Assembly: GCF_963668385.1 (NCBI RefSeq)
Contig: NZ_OY764327.1
Span: forward strand, 1,116,001-1,180,000
Length of the DNA stretch: 64,000 nt
Reading direction: 5' to 3'
Origin: an uncultured Carboxylicivirga sp.
Lineage (GTDB): Bacteria > Bacteroidota > Bacteroidia > Bacteroidales > Marinilabiliaceae
The notes under the pieces were generated by a model. That model made no database searches. It had not been told where the DNA came from and worked only from the letters and a program-made list of their open reading frames with translations. The position numbers and the translations under genes are program-made. Below, in pieces: positions 26,654-36,618 of this stretch; position 1 is the stretch's first letter; the number at the start of each line of letters is the position of its first letter.

Positions 26654-28303
26654 ATGTTACCAAGTATTAATCCAACCACAACAAAAGCGTGGAAAGCGCT
26701 TGAGGAGTATTATGCTGAATTTAAAGATTCGCAGATTAAAGATTTGTTTGCTACTGATGGCGAACGTTTCGAAAAATACTCTTTACGTTTTGAAGATATT
26801 TTATTAGACTTTTCGAAAAACCGTGTTGACGACAAGGTATTAAGCTTATTGCTGCAACTGGCTGAAGAGTGTGGTTTAAAAAGTGCTATCGAAGCTGAAT
26901 TTGGTGGAGATAAAATTAACGTAACCGAAGATCGTGCAGTATTACACGTGGCATTACGCAACCGTAGTAACACACCTATTATGGTGGATGGCGAAGATGT
27001 TATGCCTAAGGTAAACGCTGTATTGGATCAGATGAAAGCGTTCTCTGAGAAAATTATCTCAGGCGAATGGAAAGGTTATTCGGGCAAAGCCATTACCGAT
27101 ATTGTAAACATTGGTATTGGAGGTTCTGATTTAGGTCCATTGATGGTTACTGAGGCTTTGAAGCCATACAAAAAAGAAAACATCAACTTGCACTTTGTTT
27201 CTAATGTGGACGGAACGCACATTGCCGAAACATTGAAAAAAGTAGATCCTGAAACCACTCTTTTCATCATTGCGTCTAAAACATTTACTACTCAAGAAAC
27301 AATGACCAATGCTAACTCGGCTAAGTCGTGGTTCCTTGAAGCTGCTAAAGAAGAGTCTGCTGTTGCTAAACATTTCGTTGCTTTATCAACCAATGCCGAA
27401 GCTGTTTCAGCTTTTGGTATCGACACAGCTAATATGTTCGAATTCTGGAACTGGGTAGGTGGTCGTTACTCATTATGGTCGGCTATCGGACTAAGCATTG
27501 CTTGTGGCATAGGTTTCGAAAACTACCAGGCTTTATTAGAAGGAGCTCATGCAATGGATCAACACTTCAGTACTGCATCTTTCGACAAAAACCTTCCGGT
27601 TATTTTGGCTATGATTGGTGTATGGTACAACAACTTCTATGGTGCCGAAACTGAAGCTATCTTACCATACGATCAATACATGCACCGTTTCTCAGCCTAC
27701 TTCCAACAAGGAAACATGGAAAGTAACGGTAAATACGTTGACCGCAACGGCGACAAAGTTACTTACCAAACAGGTCCTATCCTTTGGGGTGAGCCTGGAA
27801 CTAATGGTCAGCATGCTTTTTACCAATTGATTCACCAGGGAACAAAATTGATTCCTTGTGATTTTATGGCAACAGCTCAGACACACAATCCATTGAGCGA
27901 TCATCATCCAAAATTGTTAGCTAACTTCTTTGCTCAAACAGAAGCAATGATGGTAGGTAAAACTGAGGAGCAAGTGACTGCTGAATTAAAAGCTGCTGGT
28001 AAATCTGACGAAGAAGTGGCTGCTTTATTACCATACAAAGTATTCTTAGGGAACATTCCAACCAACTCTATTTTGATGAAGCAGTTGGATCCTCGTACTT
28101 TAGGTGCTTTGATTGCAATGTACGAACACAAAATTTTTGTACAAGGTATCATTTGGAACATCTACAGTTTCGACCAATGGGGTGTTGAACTAGGTAAACA
28201 ATTGGCTAATGCTATCTTACCGGAATTAGTAAACGATGAGAAGGTAACTTCGCATGATGGATCGACTAATGGTTTGGTGAATGCTTACAAGGCAATGAAG
28301 TAA
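26654..28303 (+). CDS. pgi: glucose-6-phosphate isomerase
   Basis: A glycolytic and gluconeogenic enzyme interconverting glucose-6-P and fructose-6-P. The 549-residue protein has the family signatures [13 protein letters not shown] and [18 protein letters not shown]. The active-site residues Glu356 (MESNGK), His387 (GQHAF) and Lys515 (ELGKQLA) sit at nearly the E. coli positions. Codon choice is strongly biased (CGT for Arg, for example), as in mutA-mutB, which suggests high expression. It is monocistronic, with its own leader and a downstream terminator. Confidence 0.97.
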   Translation: MLPSINPTTTKAWKALEEYYAEFKDSQIKDLFATDGERFEKYSLRFEDILLDFSKNRVDDKVLSLLLQLAEECGLKSAIEAEFGGDKINVTEDRAVLHVALRNRSNTPIMVDGEDVMPKVNAVLDQMKAFSEKIISGEWKGYSGKAITDIVNIGIGGSDLGPLMVTEALKPYKKENINLHFVSNVDGTHIAETLKKVDPETTLFIIASKTFTTQETMTNANSAKSWFLEAAKEESAVAKHFVALSTNAEAVSAFGIDTANMFEFWNWVGGRYSLWSAIGLSIACGIGFENYQALLEGAHAMDQHFSTASFDKNLPVILAMIGVWYNNFYGAETEAILPYDQYMHRFSAYFQQGNMESNGKYVDRNGDKVTYQTGPILWGEPGTNGQHAFYQLIHQGTKLIPCDFMATAQTHNPLSDHHPKLLANFFAQTEAMMVGKTEEQVTAELKAAGKSDEEVAALLPYKVFLGNIPTNSILMKQLDPRTLGALIAMYEHKIFVQGIIWNIYSFDQWGVELGKQLANAILPELVNDEKVTSHDGSTNGLVNAYKAMK

Positions 28304-28328
28304 TTTCATTCTTTAGAATATATAGATA

Positions 28329-28360
28329 AAGGCTGTCCGTTTCGGATGGCCTTTTCTTTT
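28329..28360 (+). terminator. terminator of pgi
   Basis: Eleven-pair hairpin AAGGCTGTCCG/CGGATGGCCTT with two G-T pairs, followed by TTCTTTT, 25 bases after the pgi stop codon. Confidence 0.8.
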
Positions 28361-28560
28361 AGCACGAAGTCCAAAGCTCGAAGTCCGAAGTGAAACTATC
28401 CTTAAGGTTTAAGGAACGATTCTTTATTACTGGATTTTAATAGAGAACCGTTCCTAGTAACACAATTTTGGACTACGGACTCAGTGCTTCGGACTATGTC
28501 ATTGAACATCGGTCAATCGACAAATCGACTAATTGAAAATCGATTAATCGAATATCGGCC
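28361..28560. repeat. intergenic repeat region with AGTCCRAA and ATCG-type motifs
   Basis: Contains AGTCCAAA (28369-28376) and AGTCCGAAG (28382-28390), with inverse copies TTTGGACT (28467-28474) and CTTCGGACT (28487-28495). Between them is a 12-base near-perfect hairpin (AGGAACGATTCT with AGAGAACCGTTCCT, 28412-28455). From 28507 to 28556 an ATCG core recurs seven times at irregular spacing (ATCGGTCAATCGACAAATCG and on). No coding frame is seen. This is typical of repeat-rich Bacteroidota intergenic DNA rather than CRISPR. Confidence 0.5.
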
Positions 28561-28572
28561 CGATTATTGTTA

Positions 28573-28580
28573 TATCTTTG
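28573..28580 (+). promoter_or_regulatory. putative -7 box for the secreted barrel-like protein
   Basis: TATCTTTG, a perfect TAnnTTTG match, 22 bases upstream of the ATG. Confidence 0.5.
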
Positions 28581-28602
28581 ATCTAACTTAATAAGAAGAG
28601 AT

Positions 28603-29283
28603 ATGGTGAGATTTCAATTATTATTACTTGCGTATTGCCTTGGTTTTGTTGCTGAAGCACAAGAAGAGTCGATGATTGGTATTATAGGATATAAAGACAC
28701 AACGGCTATCTCTTCGTTAGATTCTTTATCTAATAAACAATTCTTATTGGGTAAACCCATTTTACAAGATAAATCAAACGCTTTTTCGTTCACTACCGAA
28801 GTTGGCACAAGTGTAGCAACTACTTTTGATGGTGGATTTGGCACTAACTTGTATGTAGCGCCACAACTATGGTATGTACCCAACAATAAATGGCAGTTTA
28901 ATGCTACCCCCATCATCAGCCGGAGCACTTTTAATGATATGCCTGTATGGATTGCTCCTGGTTACGTATCAACTTTTGACGGAACCAGCACACATATCGC
29001 ACTGTATGCACAAGGTTCATATAATATAAACGATAAAATGTATGTTAGAGCATCGGTAATGGCCAGTACAACAATGCTTGAACAAAACAAACTGGCACCC
29101 GCTATTCCCAATATGAATAACATAGGCACATCAGCTTTTGTGGGATATAAATTCTCTGAGCATTTTAAAGTAGAAGCAGAATTCGGAATCAGTAAAAATC
29201 CTTATGGAACCTACAATAACTGGGGATCTCCGATGGCTCCGTTTTCAACTCCTCTAAACCGGAATCCATACGACAGATTTTAA
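28603..29283 (+). CDS. secreted or outer-membrane protein, unknown family
   Basis: A 226-residue protein with a signal peptide ending at AEAQ (residue 19). A polar linker follows (about 20-65), then alternating hydrophobic/polar strands rich in Tyr, Trp and Gly (NLYVAPQLWYVPNNKWQFN, THIALYAQGSYNINDKMYV, VGYKFSEHFKVEAEFG). It ends in Phe, as many outer-membrane barrels do. A small beta-barrel or envelope beta-protein is likely. I recognise no named family. The stop codon is 2 bases from the convergent Crp/Fnr gene. Confidence 0.7.
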   Translation: MVRFQLLLLAYCLGFVAEAQEESMIGIIGYKDTTAISSLDSLSNKQFLLGKPILQDKSNAFSFTTEVGTSVATTFDGGFGTNLYVAPQLWYVPNNKWQFNATPIISRSTFNDMPVWIAPGYVSTFDGTSTHIALYAQGSYNINDKMYVRASVMASTTMLEQNKLAPAIPNMNNIGTSAFVGYKFSEHFKVEAEFGISKNPYGTYNNWGSPMAPFSTPLNRNPYDRF

Positions 29284-29285
29284 TA

Positions 29286-29963
29286 TCAGGAGTTTTTACT
29301 GATCATCTTTAATGATTCGATATTTAGGATGTTTATCTGACGACCATCAAGATTAATGATGCCGTCCTTTTCGAATTCTTTAAGAAACCTAATGGCACTT
29401 TCGCTGGTAATCGATGCAAAATCAGCTATATCTTGTCGCGACATATGTTCGAATACCTTTATGTTTTCATTTTCGAAACCTGCCAGATACAAAAGCGTTG
29501 ATGCTAGTTTACCTCGCATTTGCTTATACGATATATTGTTAATAATCTCCAGATAACGATTCTCAACTTCGTAATTTCGCGAGGTAATCTGTAGACCAAA
29601 CTCGGGATTGGCAACCAGCAAATCTTTAAGAGCTTGCTTATCAATCATGCATATAACCGACTCTTTCAACGCCACTGCCGAATAAGCATAAACCTCCTCA
29701 CCAAACACCGCCGAAAAAGCAATAAAATCTCCTTGCGTCTTTAATTCAAGATTAATCTGTTTATTTCCACCAGCTTGTAAGTAAACCCTTACCAAACCAT
29801 CAACCACAAACAATACATGAGTTGCAAAAGCACCTTGCTTCATCACATTCTCGCCTTTCAGATAGGTAATGCGTGCTTTTTTATCCTGCAAAAGTAGTAA
29901 TTGCTCTTTCGACAAAAACCTGAAACACTCCGATGTATCTTCAATGCTTTTCTCCTGGTTCAT
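29286..29963 (-). CDS. Crp/Fnr-family transcriptional regulator
   Basis: A 225-residue regulator: an N-terminal cyclic-nucleotide-binding-like beta-roll (about 35-125; VMKQGAFATHVLFVVDGLVRVYL) and a C-terminal winged helix (about 165-215; MSRQDIADFASITSESAIRFLKEFEKDGII). No Fnr-type Cys cluster is visible, so oxygen sensing by an iron-sulfur cluster is unlikely; the effector is unknown. It is divergent from the YdcZ-type transporter gene, so it may control that gene. Confidence 0.92.
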   Translation of the reverse strand: MNQEKSIEDTSECFRFLSKEQLLLLQDKKARITYLKGENVMKQGAFATHVLFVVDGLVRVYLQAGGNKQINLELKTQGDFIAFSAVFGEEVYAYSAVALKESVICMIDKQALKDLLVANPEFGLQITSRNYEVENRYLEIINNISYKQMRGKLASTLLYLAGFENENIKVFEHMSRQDIADFASITSESAIRFLKEFEKDGIINLDGRQINILNIESLKMISKNS

Positions 29964-30195
29964 AAGCTTCTTTCATTAAAAACAATCAAATTAAACTAAA
30001 AGATCGTTCTTATAAAAAGCCCTTTCAATTATTTTTTCCCTCAAAAACATCAGCCTTATCTTCAATCCATATTTATGATAGTATTAATTGATTAAATATT
30101 AGCGGCTAAATAAGGATTAATGAGCGTGTAAGAATGGCATGTTTGAAGCATTTAACGTACCTTTAGCATCGCAAAAAAAACACTCAGTCATATTT

Positions 30196-30645
30196 ATGTA
30201 TTTAAAGTATATACTAACAACCATTGCTGTTTTAATCGGAGGTTTATTAGCTGTTCAGGGAAGTATTAACACGCAACTAGGTAGTTTTTTAAAACATCCT
30301 ATTCAGGCATCGTTCACCAACTTTTTAGTGGGTACCATATGCTTATTCGTGCTTAACATTGTGTTACGAACCGAAGTTCCCAAAGCCGAAGTGCTCAAAC
30401 AAGTACCTTTCTATCTCTTTATGGGAGGAATTTTAGGAGCTATCTTTGTTTCATCGGTCGTTATCTTAATCCCTAAAATTGGTGTGGCCACCATGTTAGG
30501 TGCCACCATTGGTGGACAAATGATAGTGGCAGCCATTATTGATCATTTCGGATGGTTTGGTGTTGCACATCAACCTATATCTATGGGAAAAATTGCAGGA
30601 ATTGTTTTTATTATAGTTGGAGTATTTTTTATTCAACGATTTTAG
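30196..30645 (+). CDS. DMT-family (YdcZ/DUF606-like) small transporter
   Basis: A 149-residue protein with five hydrophobic helices. The opening ILTTIAVLIGGLLAVQGSINTQLGSFLKHP and the FTNFLVGTICLFVLN segment match the YdcZ half-size drug/metabolite transporter family. The first in-frame ATG is at 30139, but a promoter-like TACCTTTA lies at 30158-30165, inside that extension. Family proteins start right at the first helix, so the later ATG is used. Substrate unknown. Divergent from a Crp/Fnr gene. Confidence 0.8.
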   Translation: MYLKYILTTIAVLIGGLLAVQGSINTQLGSFLKHPIQASFTNFLVGTICLFVLNIVLRTEVPKAEVLKQVPFYLFMGGILGAIFVSSVVILIPKIGVATMLGATIGGQMIVAAIIDHFGWFGVAHQPISMGKIAGIVFIIVGVFFIQRF

Positions 30646-30806
30646 TAATTAAAGAAAAAAAACTTTAATAACCTATTGATTTGTTAACACTTGGCCCTTT
30701 TGATAGTTCATTTACACATTGAACTAATTTCATATAATATTGATAATCATGCTCAATAACAGCTTTAAAAAGCGTTAAAATATATTATTAGTCTCACGAA
30801 AAGGTG

Positions 30807-30814
30807 TATTTTTG
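30807..30814 (+). promoter_or_regulatory. putative -7 box for mutA-mutB
   Basis: TATTTTTG, a perfect TAnnTTTG match, 30 bases before the mutA ATG. Confidence 0.5.
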
Positions 30815-30844
30815 CGCCTTTGGAAAAAAACAAACAGTTATATT

Positions 30845-32713
30845 ATGGCAGATAAAACAAAACAACTGTTATTTAGTGATTTTCCACCCGTTTCTACTCA
30901 AGAGTGGATGGATAGAATCACAGCAGACCTGAAAGGAGCAGACTTTGAGAAAAAGCTTGTTTGGAGAACCAACGAAGGGTTCAACGTACAACCTTTTTAC
31001 CGCTCTGAAGACCTTGAATCGTTAAACTACCTAGAGAGCCAGCCAGGCGAATTTCCTTACGTTAGAGGAAATAACGCTAAAAGCAACAAATGGTTCATCC
31101 GTCAGGACATTAAAGTTACTGATGTAAAAGCAGCTAACGAAAAAGCATTAACTCTACTTACAAAAGGAGTTGACAGTCTTGGTTTTATTATTGAGGATAA
31201 AGAAATCATTACTGAAGCTAACATCGAGGCTTTATTGAAAAACATCCTTTCGGATGGTGTGGAAATCAACTTCTCTGCTTGCTGTGGAAACAGCTTATTG
31301 GTACAAGCAGTTGTTGCAGTTCTAGGAAAAATGAATCGTAACCTTGATGAAGTAAAAGGTTCGATAAACTTCGATCCAATCGGAGACTTAACTATTAAAG
31401 GTAAAGCTTGTTGCGAAATGAGTAAAGCTATTGATAGTGTTAAAGAATTGGTTGAAGCTACAACTAACTTACCTCAATTTAAAACCGTTGCTGTTAATGC
31501 CAAACATTACAACAACGCAGGTTCTTCTGTTGCTCAGGAGTTAGCCTTTGGTTTATCTATGGGTAACGAGTACCTTGCTCAATTAACTGAAAAAGGCCTT
31601 TCGATAAACGAAGCTGCAGCTAATATCAAATTCAACTTTGGTGTTGGTGGTAACTACTTTATGGAAATTGCCAAGTTAAGAGCTGGTCGTATGTTATGGG
31701 CTAAAATTGTTGAAGCTTATAAACCTACAGGAGTTGAAGTATGTAAAATGCATGTTCACAGCGAAACATCAGAATGGAACAAAACCATTTTCGATCCAAA
31801 CGTAAACATGTTACGTACACAAACCGAAGCTATGTCGGCAACTATTGGTGGAGCTGAATCGTTAACTGTTAAACCTTACGATTTCTTATTCCAAGAGTCT
31901 GATACCTTCTCAGAACGTATCGCTCGTAACCAACAATTATTGTTGAAAGAAGAATCTCATTTCGACAGAATCGTTGACCCATCAGCCGGTTCATACTACA
32001 TCGAAAACTTAACCAACAGCATCGCTGAACAAGCATGGTCGTTGTTTGTACAAGTTGAAGAAAAAGGAGGTTACTTATCAGCCTTAAAAGAAGGATTTAT
32101 CCAAGGATTGGTTAAAGAAACTGCTGACAAACGTCGTAAAGCAATCGCTACACGCCGCGAAAACCTATTAGGTACTAACCAGTATCCTAACACAGGTGAA
32201 ATCATCTCTCCAAAAATCGACTTCTCTAAATTAGAGAAAGTTTGTACATCATGTGATGGAGATAAAGAAATTGAGCCAATCGTAACTTTCCGTGCTGCTG
32301 ATGAATTTGAAGCATTACGTTTAGCTACTGAAAAAGCTGCAAAACGTCCAAAAGTATTTATGCTTACTTTTGGTAACCTTGCTATGCGCTTAGCTCGTGC
32401 TCAGTTCTCAGGTAACTTCTTTGGATGTGCCGGATACGAAATTGTTGATAACTTAGGATTTAAAACAATTGAAGAAGGTGTTGAAGCTGCAAAAGCTGCT
32501 GCTGCCGATATCGTTGTTTTATGTAGCTCAGATGATGAATATGCAGAAGCTGCTCCTAAAGCATTCGAATTATTAGGCGATACTCCATTAGTTGTAGCCG
32601 GAGCTCCTGCTTGTGCCGACGAATTGAAAGCGAAAGGTATTACCAACTTCGTTAATGTTCGTTCAAACGTATTGGAGACTCTTCAAGAGTTCAACAAGGT
32701 GGTTTTAAAATAA
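30845..32713 (+). CDS. mutA: methylmalonyl-CoA mutase, small (beta) subunit
   Basis: A 622-residue non-catalytic partner of MutB in the B12-dependent isomerisation of succinyl-CoA and methylmalonyl-CoA, a key step of propionate production or use in Bacteroidota. It shares the TIM-barrel CoA-mutase fold (YIENLTNSIAEQAW, NVNMLRTQTEAMSATIGGAESL). Its C-terminal Rossmann domain lacks the DxHxxG cobalamin motif, as expected for the small subunit. Codon use is strongly biased toward a high-expression pattern. The ATG of MADKTK is chosen over an upstream in-frame codon. Confidence 0.96.
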   Translation: MADKTKQLLFSDFPPVSTQEWMDRITADLKGADFEKKLVWRTNEGFNVQPFYRSEDLESLNYLESQPGEFPYVRGNNAKSNKWFIRQDIKVTDVKAANEKALTLLTKGVDSLGFIIEDKEIITEANIEALLKNILSDGVEINFSACCGNSLLVQAVVAVLGKMNRNLDEVKGSINFDPIGDLTIKGKACCEMSKAIDSVKELVEATTNLPQFKTVAVNAKHYNNAGSSVAQELAFGLSMGNEYLAQLTEKGLSINEAAANIKFNFGVGGNYFMEIAKLRAGRMLWAKIVEAYKPTGVEVCKMHVHSETSEWNKTIFDPNVNMLRTQTEAMSATIGGAESLTVKPYDFLFQESDTFSERIARNQQLLLKEESHFDRIVDPSAGSYYIENLTNSIAEQAWSLFVQVEEKGGYLSALKEGFIQGLVKETADKRRKAIATRRENLLGTNQYPNTGEIISPKIDFSKLEKVCTSCDGDKEIEPIVTFRAADEFEALRLATEKAAKRPKVFMLTFGNLAMRLARAQFSGNFFGCAGYEIVDNLGFKTIEEGVEAAKAAAADIVVLCSSDDEYAEAAPKAFELLGDTPLVVAGAPACADELKAKGITNFVNVRSNVLETLQEFNKVVLK

Positions 32714-32772
32714 ATAGATTTTAGTACAAAGTATTGAGTACAGACTACTCATTACTAAATTTCTAAAAAATT

Positions 32773-34926
32773 ATGCGACCAACATTTAATAATATAGATT
32801 TCAAAACCAAGGCTTGTGGTGCTACTGACACTAAAGCCTGGGAACAAAAACACGGGGTGAAAAAAGACTGGGTTACACCAGAGCAAATTCCCGTTAAACC
32901 AGTTTATAGTAAAGACGACCTTGAGGGCATGGAGCACTTGAACTATGCTGCAGGTTTACCACCATTCTTGCGTGGACCTTACTCAATGATGTACGCATTC
33001 CGCCCTTGGACTGTACGTCAGTATGCAGGTTTCTCTACAGCTGAAGAATCAAATGCATTCTATCGTCGTAACCTTGCTGCAGGTCAGAAAGGTTTATCTG
33101 TTGCATTTGACTTGGCAACACACCGCGGATACGATTCAGACCACGAGCGTGTGGTAGGTGACGTAGGTAAAGCTGGTGTGGCTATCGACTCTATCCTTGA
33201 TATGAACGTGTTATTCGATGGTATTCCATTGGATAAAATGTCAGTATCTATGACTATGAACGGTGCTGTATTGCCAGTTATGGCTTTCTACATTGTTGCT
33301 GGTTTAGAGCAAGGTGTGAAGTTAGAGCAAATGGCTGGTACTATTCAGAATGATATTTTGAAAGAATTCATGGTGCGTAACACTTACATCTACCCACCAC
33401 AATTCTCAATGAAAATCATTGCTGACATCTTTGAATATACATCACAAAAGATGCCTAAGTTTAACTCAATCTCTATCTCGGGTTACCACATGCAAGAAGC
33501 AGGTGCTACCGCTGATATTGAGTTAGCATATACATTAGCTGATGGTTTAGAATATTTACGTGCAGGTGTTAATGCCGGATTAGATATCGATGCTTTTGCT
33601 CCTCGTTTATCTTTCTTCTGGGCAATTGGTATGAACCACTTTATGGAGATTGCTAAAATGCGTGCTGGACGTATGTTATGGGCAAGAATTGTAAAACAAT
33701 TCAATCCTAAAAACCCTAAATCGTTAGCTTTACGTACTCACTCACAAACTTCAGGTTGGTCATTAACTGAGCAAGATCCTTTCAACAACGTGGGTCGTAC
33801 TTGTATCGAAGCAATGGGTGCTGCTTTAGGTCACACACAATCGTTGCACACCAACGCATTGGATGAGGCTATTGCTTTACCAACTGACTTCTCTGCACGT
33901 ATTGCACGTAACACTCAGATCTTCATCCAGGACGAAACTCAAATATGTCGTGGTATCGATCCATGGGCTGGTTCTTACTATGTTGAGTCATTAACTAACG
34001 AATTGGTTGAAAAAGCATGGGCTCACATCGAAGAAATTGAGTCGTTAGGTGGTATGGCTAAAGCAATTGAGTCAGGTATTCCTAAAATGCGTATCGAAGA
34101 AGCTGCTGCTCGTACACAAGCTAAAATCGATAGCAAAACTCAAACAATTGTGGGTACTAACAAATATCGTTTGGAAAAAGAAGATCCAATCGATATCTTA
34201 GATATTGACAACGCTGAAGTACGTAAGTCGCAAATTGAGCGTCTTGCAAAACTTCGTGCTAATCGTAACGAAGAAGAGGTACAAGCTGCATTGGCTGCAA
34301 TTACCAAAGCAGTTGAAACTGGTGAAGGTAACTTATTAGAGTTAGCTGTTGATGCTGCTCAAAAACGTGCTTCATTGGGTGAAATCTCTGACGCTTGCGA
34401 AAAGATTGTTGGAAGATATAACGCAGTAATCAGATCAATTTCAGGAGTGTATAGCGCAGAAGCAGCAGACGATAAAGAGTTTGCAAAAGCCCAACAGTTG
34501 GCTAAGGATTTCGCCGAAAAAGAAGGTCGTCAACCACGTATTATGGTTGCTAAAATGGGTCAGGACGGACACGACCGCGGTGCAAAAGTAGTTGCAACAG
34601 GTTATGCCGATATAGGTTTCGACGTAGATATGGGTCCTTTATTCCAGACTCCTGCCGAAGCTGCTAAGCAAGCTGTTGAAAACGACGTTCACGTAGTGGG
34701 TGTTTCTTCATTAGCTGCAGGTCATAAAACTTTGGTTCCTCAAATTATTGACGAATTGAAAAAATTAGGCCGTGAGGATATCATGGTAATTTGTGGTGGT
34801 GTAATTCCAGCTCAAGATTATCAGTTCCTTTACGATGCAGGTGCTGTGGCTATCTTTGGTCCTGGTACTTCAGTAGCTAAAGCTGGTGTTGACATTCTTA
34901 ATCTATTGATTGAGCAACACGCATAG
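32773..34926 (+). CDS. mutB: methylmalonyl-CoA mutase, large (catalytic) subunit
   Basis: A 717-residue catalytic subunit. The N-terminal TIM barrel binds CoA ester ([40 protein letters not shown]). The C-terminal B12 domain has the base-off motif DGHDRG with His600, followed by [16 protein letters not shown]. Fully consistent with a functional enzyme. It forms an operon with mutA, with a 59-base gap that contains short AGTA repeats. The chaperone gene meaB often found with mutAB is not within this window. Confidence 0.97.
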   Translation: MRPTFNNIDFKTKACGATDTKAWEQKHGVKKDWVTPEQIPVKPVYSKDDLEGMEHLNYAAGLPPFLRGPYSMMYAFRPWTVRQYAGFSTAEESNAFYRRNLAAGQKGLSVAFDLATHRGYDSDHERVVGDVGKAGVAIDSILDMNVLFDGIPLDKMSVSMTMNGAVLPVMAFYIVAGLEQGVKLEQMAGTIQNDILKEFMVRNTYIYPPQFSMKIIADIFEYTSQKMPKFNSISISGYHMQEAGATADIELAYTLADGLEYLRAGVNAGLDIDAFAPRLSFFWAIGMNHFMEIAKMRAGRMLWARIVKQFNPKNPKSLALRTHSQTSGWSLTEQDPFNNVGRTCIEAMGAALGHTQSLHTNALDEAIALPTDFSARIARNTQIFIQDETQICRGIDPWAGSYYVESLTNELVEKAWAHIEEIESLGGMAKAIESGIPKMRIEEAAARTQAKIDSKTQTIVGTNKYRLEKEDPIDILDIDNAEVRKSQIERLAKLRANRNEEEVQAALAAITKAVETGEGNLLELAVDAAQKRASLGEISDACEKIVGRYNAVIRSISGVYSAEAADDKEFAKAQQLAKDFAEKEGRQPRIMVAKMGQDGHDRGAKVVATGYADIGFDVDMGPLFQTPAEAAKQAVENDVHVVGVSSLAAGHKTLVPQIIDELKKLGREDIMVICGGVIPAQDYQFLYDAGAVAIFGPGTSVAKAGVDILNLLIEQHA

Positions 34927-34965
34927 ATTACAACTATAATCGAAATCTTCGATTTATAATATAAG

Positions 34966-34992
34966 AGCCATCTCAAATGAGATGGCTTTTTT
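34966..34992 (+). terminator. terminator of mutA-mutB
   Basis: Perfect 10-base inverted repeat AGCCATCTCA/TGAGATGGCT with a 2-base loop, followed by TTTTTT. It reaches the stop codon of the convergent histidine kinase gene. The minus strand lacks a strong T-run. Confidence 0.88.
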
Positions 34993-36241
34993 AATTACTT
35001 TTCAGGATAAACCGATGTTCGCTATCAATGCATTCGTACTGAATATTGATACCTGAAATTTCGCAAATGCGTTTAGCTATTGATAATCCAATGCCTAATG
35101 AGAGTGGATGATTACCAGCCATTTTAAAACGTTCAAATAACTCTTCGGCTTTTACATCCAAAGGATTACCACTATTGGCAATTATTAAGGATACATTTGT
35201 GCATTGAATTTTTATATAACCATTGGGTTTATTATGACGTATGGCATTTTTAATCAGATTCTGAATTAAAGTATTGGCTAAAGTAGGATTCATTGTATGT
35301 TTACAAACATCGGTTGATTGAAAATCGATGTTAATGTTTTTATCCTCAATCATTGGCTCCAACAACTCAAATTGTTCTCGGATTAGCTCTATAAAATTCA
35401 CCTCTTCTTCTTCACTAAACATTCGATTGTCGAGTTTAGCAAGATAAATTAGAGCTTGATTGGTTTTTGATAAACGGCTAACAGTTTCCATCAATCCTGC
35501 CAGCGTTTTAATTTCAGCTTCGTTCAGATTAGGCGACTGCAATAATTCATCAATCTTAGATGTTATAATAGCCAAAGGAGTTTGCAGTTCGTGCGAAGTA
35601 TTTTCGGTATATTCTTTCAATCGCTCAAAATCTTCTTTGATTTTTTTATCCATCGAATTAAAAACTTCGTTGAGTTGTTCAAATTCATCAACATCCGATG
35701 TCATAAGATCAAGGCGATTATCTTTATTAACATCAAAAGACTTTAGTTTGTCTATGGTGTCATAGAAAACAGACAATGAATTACGGGTAGATGCACGATT
35801 TACCAAATAAAGAATTACAAAAAAGATAATAGGAAAAACAGCCAACATCAAAGTAAATTTCATAATCATCAGATCTGATGGAGCCGTTGATCGAAGAATA
35901 GTATAACGAAGAAAACCATTGCTTTTAGGTTGATCAAAAGTGAGTTTCCTATAAAATTCGTAGTTACCAGTATGTTGATCAACGATTACTGTGTCACCAA
36001 TATTCGCCTTATTATAATAGGGCATACCTACGAGTGTATCTACTGATATATCGGCATACGAAAGATGAAATTGTTGAGGATTATCTGATTTTTCAATTAA
36101 TTGTTGGGCACTCTTTAGCTCATTATTTAAAAACTTATTAACCGCATATCGGATAAAATAATAACCACCTAAACTACCCAATAAAAAAAAGAATATACTG
36201 GCTGAAATAAAATTTAAACCTGTTTTGGTTATTAGTTTCAT
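34991..36241 (-). CDS. sensor histidine kinase
   Basis: A 416-residue membrane kinase with two helices (about 10-32 and 125-147) bracketing a ~90-residue periplasmic sensor region without a recognised fold. A HisKA domain with phospho-acceptor His217 (SHELQTPLAI) and a HATPase domain (NLIKNAIRHN, IIANSGNPL, GIGLSIAKRI) follow. It is the last gene of a five-gene minus-strand run. Its cognate response regulator is two genes upstream, separated by a small membrane protein. The signal is unknown. Confidence 0.92.
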   Translation of the reverse strand: MKLITKTGLNFISASIFFFLLGSLGGYYFIRYAVNKFLNNELKSAQQLIEKSDNPQQFHLSYADISVDTLVGMPYYNKANIGDTVIVDQHTGNYEFYRKLTFDQPKSNGFLRYTILRSTAPSDLMIMKFTLMLAVFPIIFFVILYLVNRASTRNSLSVFYDTIDKLKSFDVNKDNRLDLMTSDVDEFEQLNEVFNSMDKKIKEDFERLKEYTENTSHELQTPLAIITSKIDELLQSPNLNEAEIKTLAGLMETVSRLSKTNQALIYLAKLDNRMFSEEEEVNFIELIREQFELLEPMIEDKNINIDFQSTDVCKHTMNPTLANTLIQNLIKNAIRHNKPNGYIKIQCTNVSLIIANSGNPLDVKAEELFERFKMAGNHPLSLGIGLSIAKRICEISGINIQYECIDSEHRFILKSN

Positions 36242-36255
36242 AATGGCTAGTTATC

Positions 36256-36609
36256 TTATTTTTCTTTTAATTCGTTAATCTCCTTTTTCAATTCTTCAAT
36301 GCCAGTTAATATCTCTCTCATTACAGGATTAGATTGTGTTGAATTACGTAGTTCTTCCTCGCGAAGGCCTAATATGGTATCTATCCTTCCAATAATTAAT
36401 GATAAAAGAATGAATAGTAAGAATAAAATCGGAATTGAAACATAAATATTATCGAATATTAGACTCTTAAGGTATTGGTTTTTAAATGATTCCAAAAACA
36501 CAAAGCCAATCATAAAAAACTGAATATAGCCAATATACATACGAGCTCTGTCGATATATATTTTCCACCTTATCAGGGTCTTCTTATTTGCTTTAGGTCG
36601 GGGTAGCAT
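36256..36609 (-). CDS. small two-helix membrane protein with C-terminal coiled coil
   Basis: A 117-residue protein with a basic N-terminus (RPKANKKTLIRWK), two hydrophobic helices (about 25-42 and 55-73) and a charged C-terminal segment (GLREEELRN ... ILTGIEELKKEINELKEK) predicted to form a coiled coil. The family is not recognised. It lies between the response regulator (9 bases) and the histidine kinase (14 bases), so it may be an accessory sensor or scaffold of that two-component system; this is inference from position. Confidence 0.7.
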   Translation of the reverse strand: MLPRPKANKKTLIRWKIYIDRARMYIGYIQFFMIGFVFLESFKNQYLKSLIFDNIYVSIPILFLLFILLSLIIGRIDTILGLREEELRNSTQSNPVMREILTGIEELKKEINELKEK

Positions 36610-36618
36610 AATATTGGT

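Noticed and set aside
28504-28560. ATCG-containing repeats that could be read as a CRISPR array
   Set aside because: Spacing is irregular and short, units are 4-8 bases, and no cas gene is in the window.
30139-30195. Longer start of the YdcZ-type transporter
   Set aside because: Family proteins begin at the first helix, and TACCTTTA lies inside the extension.
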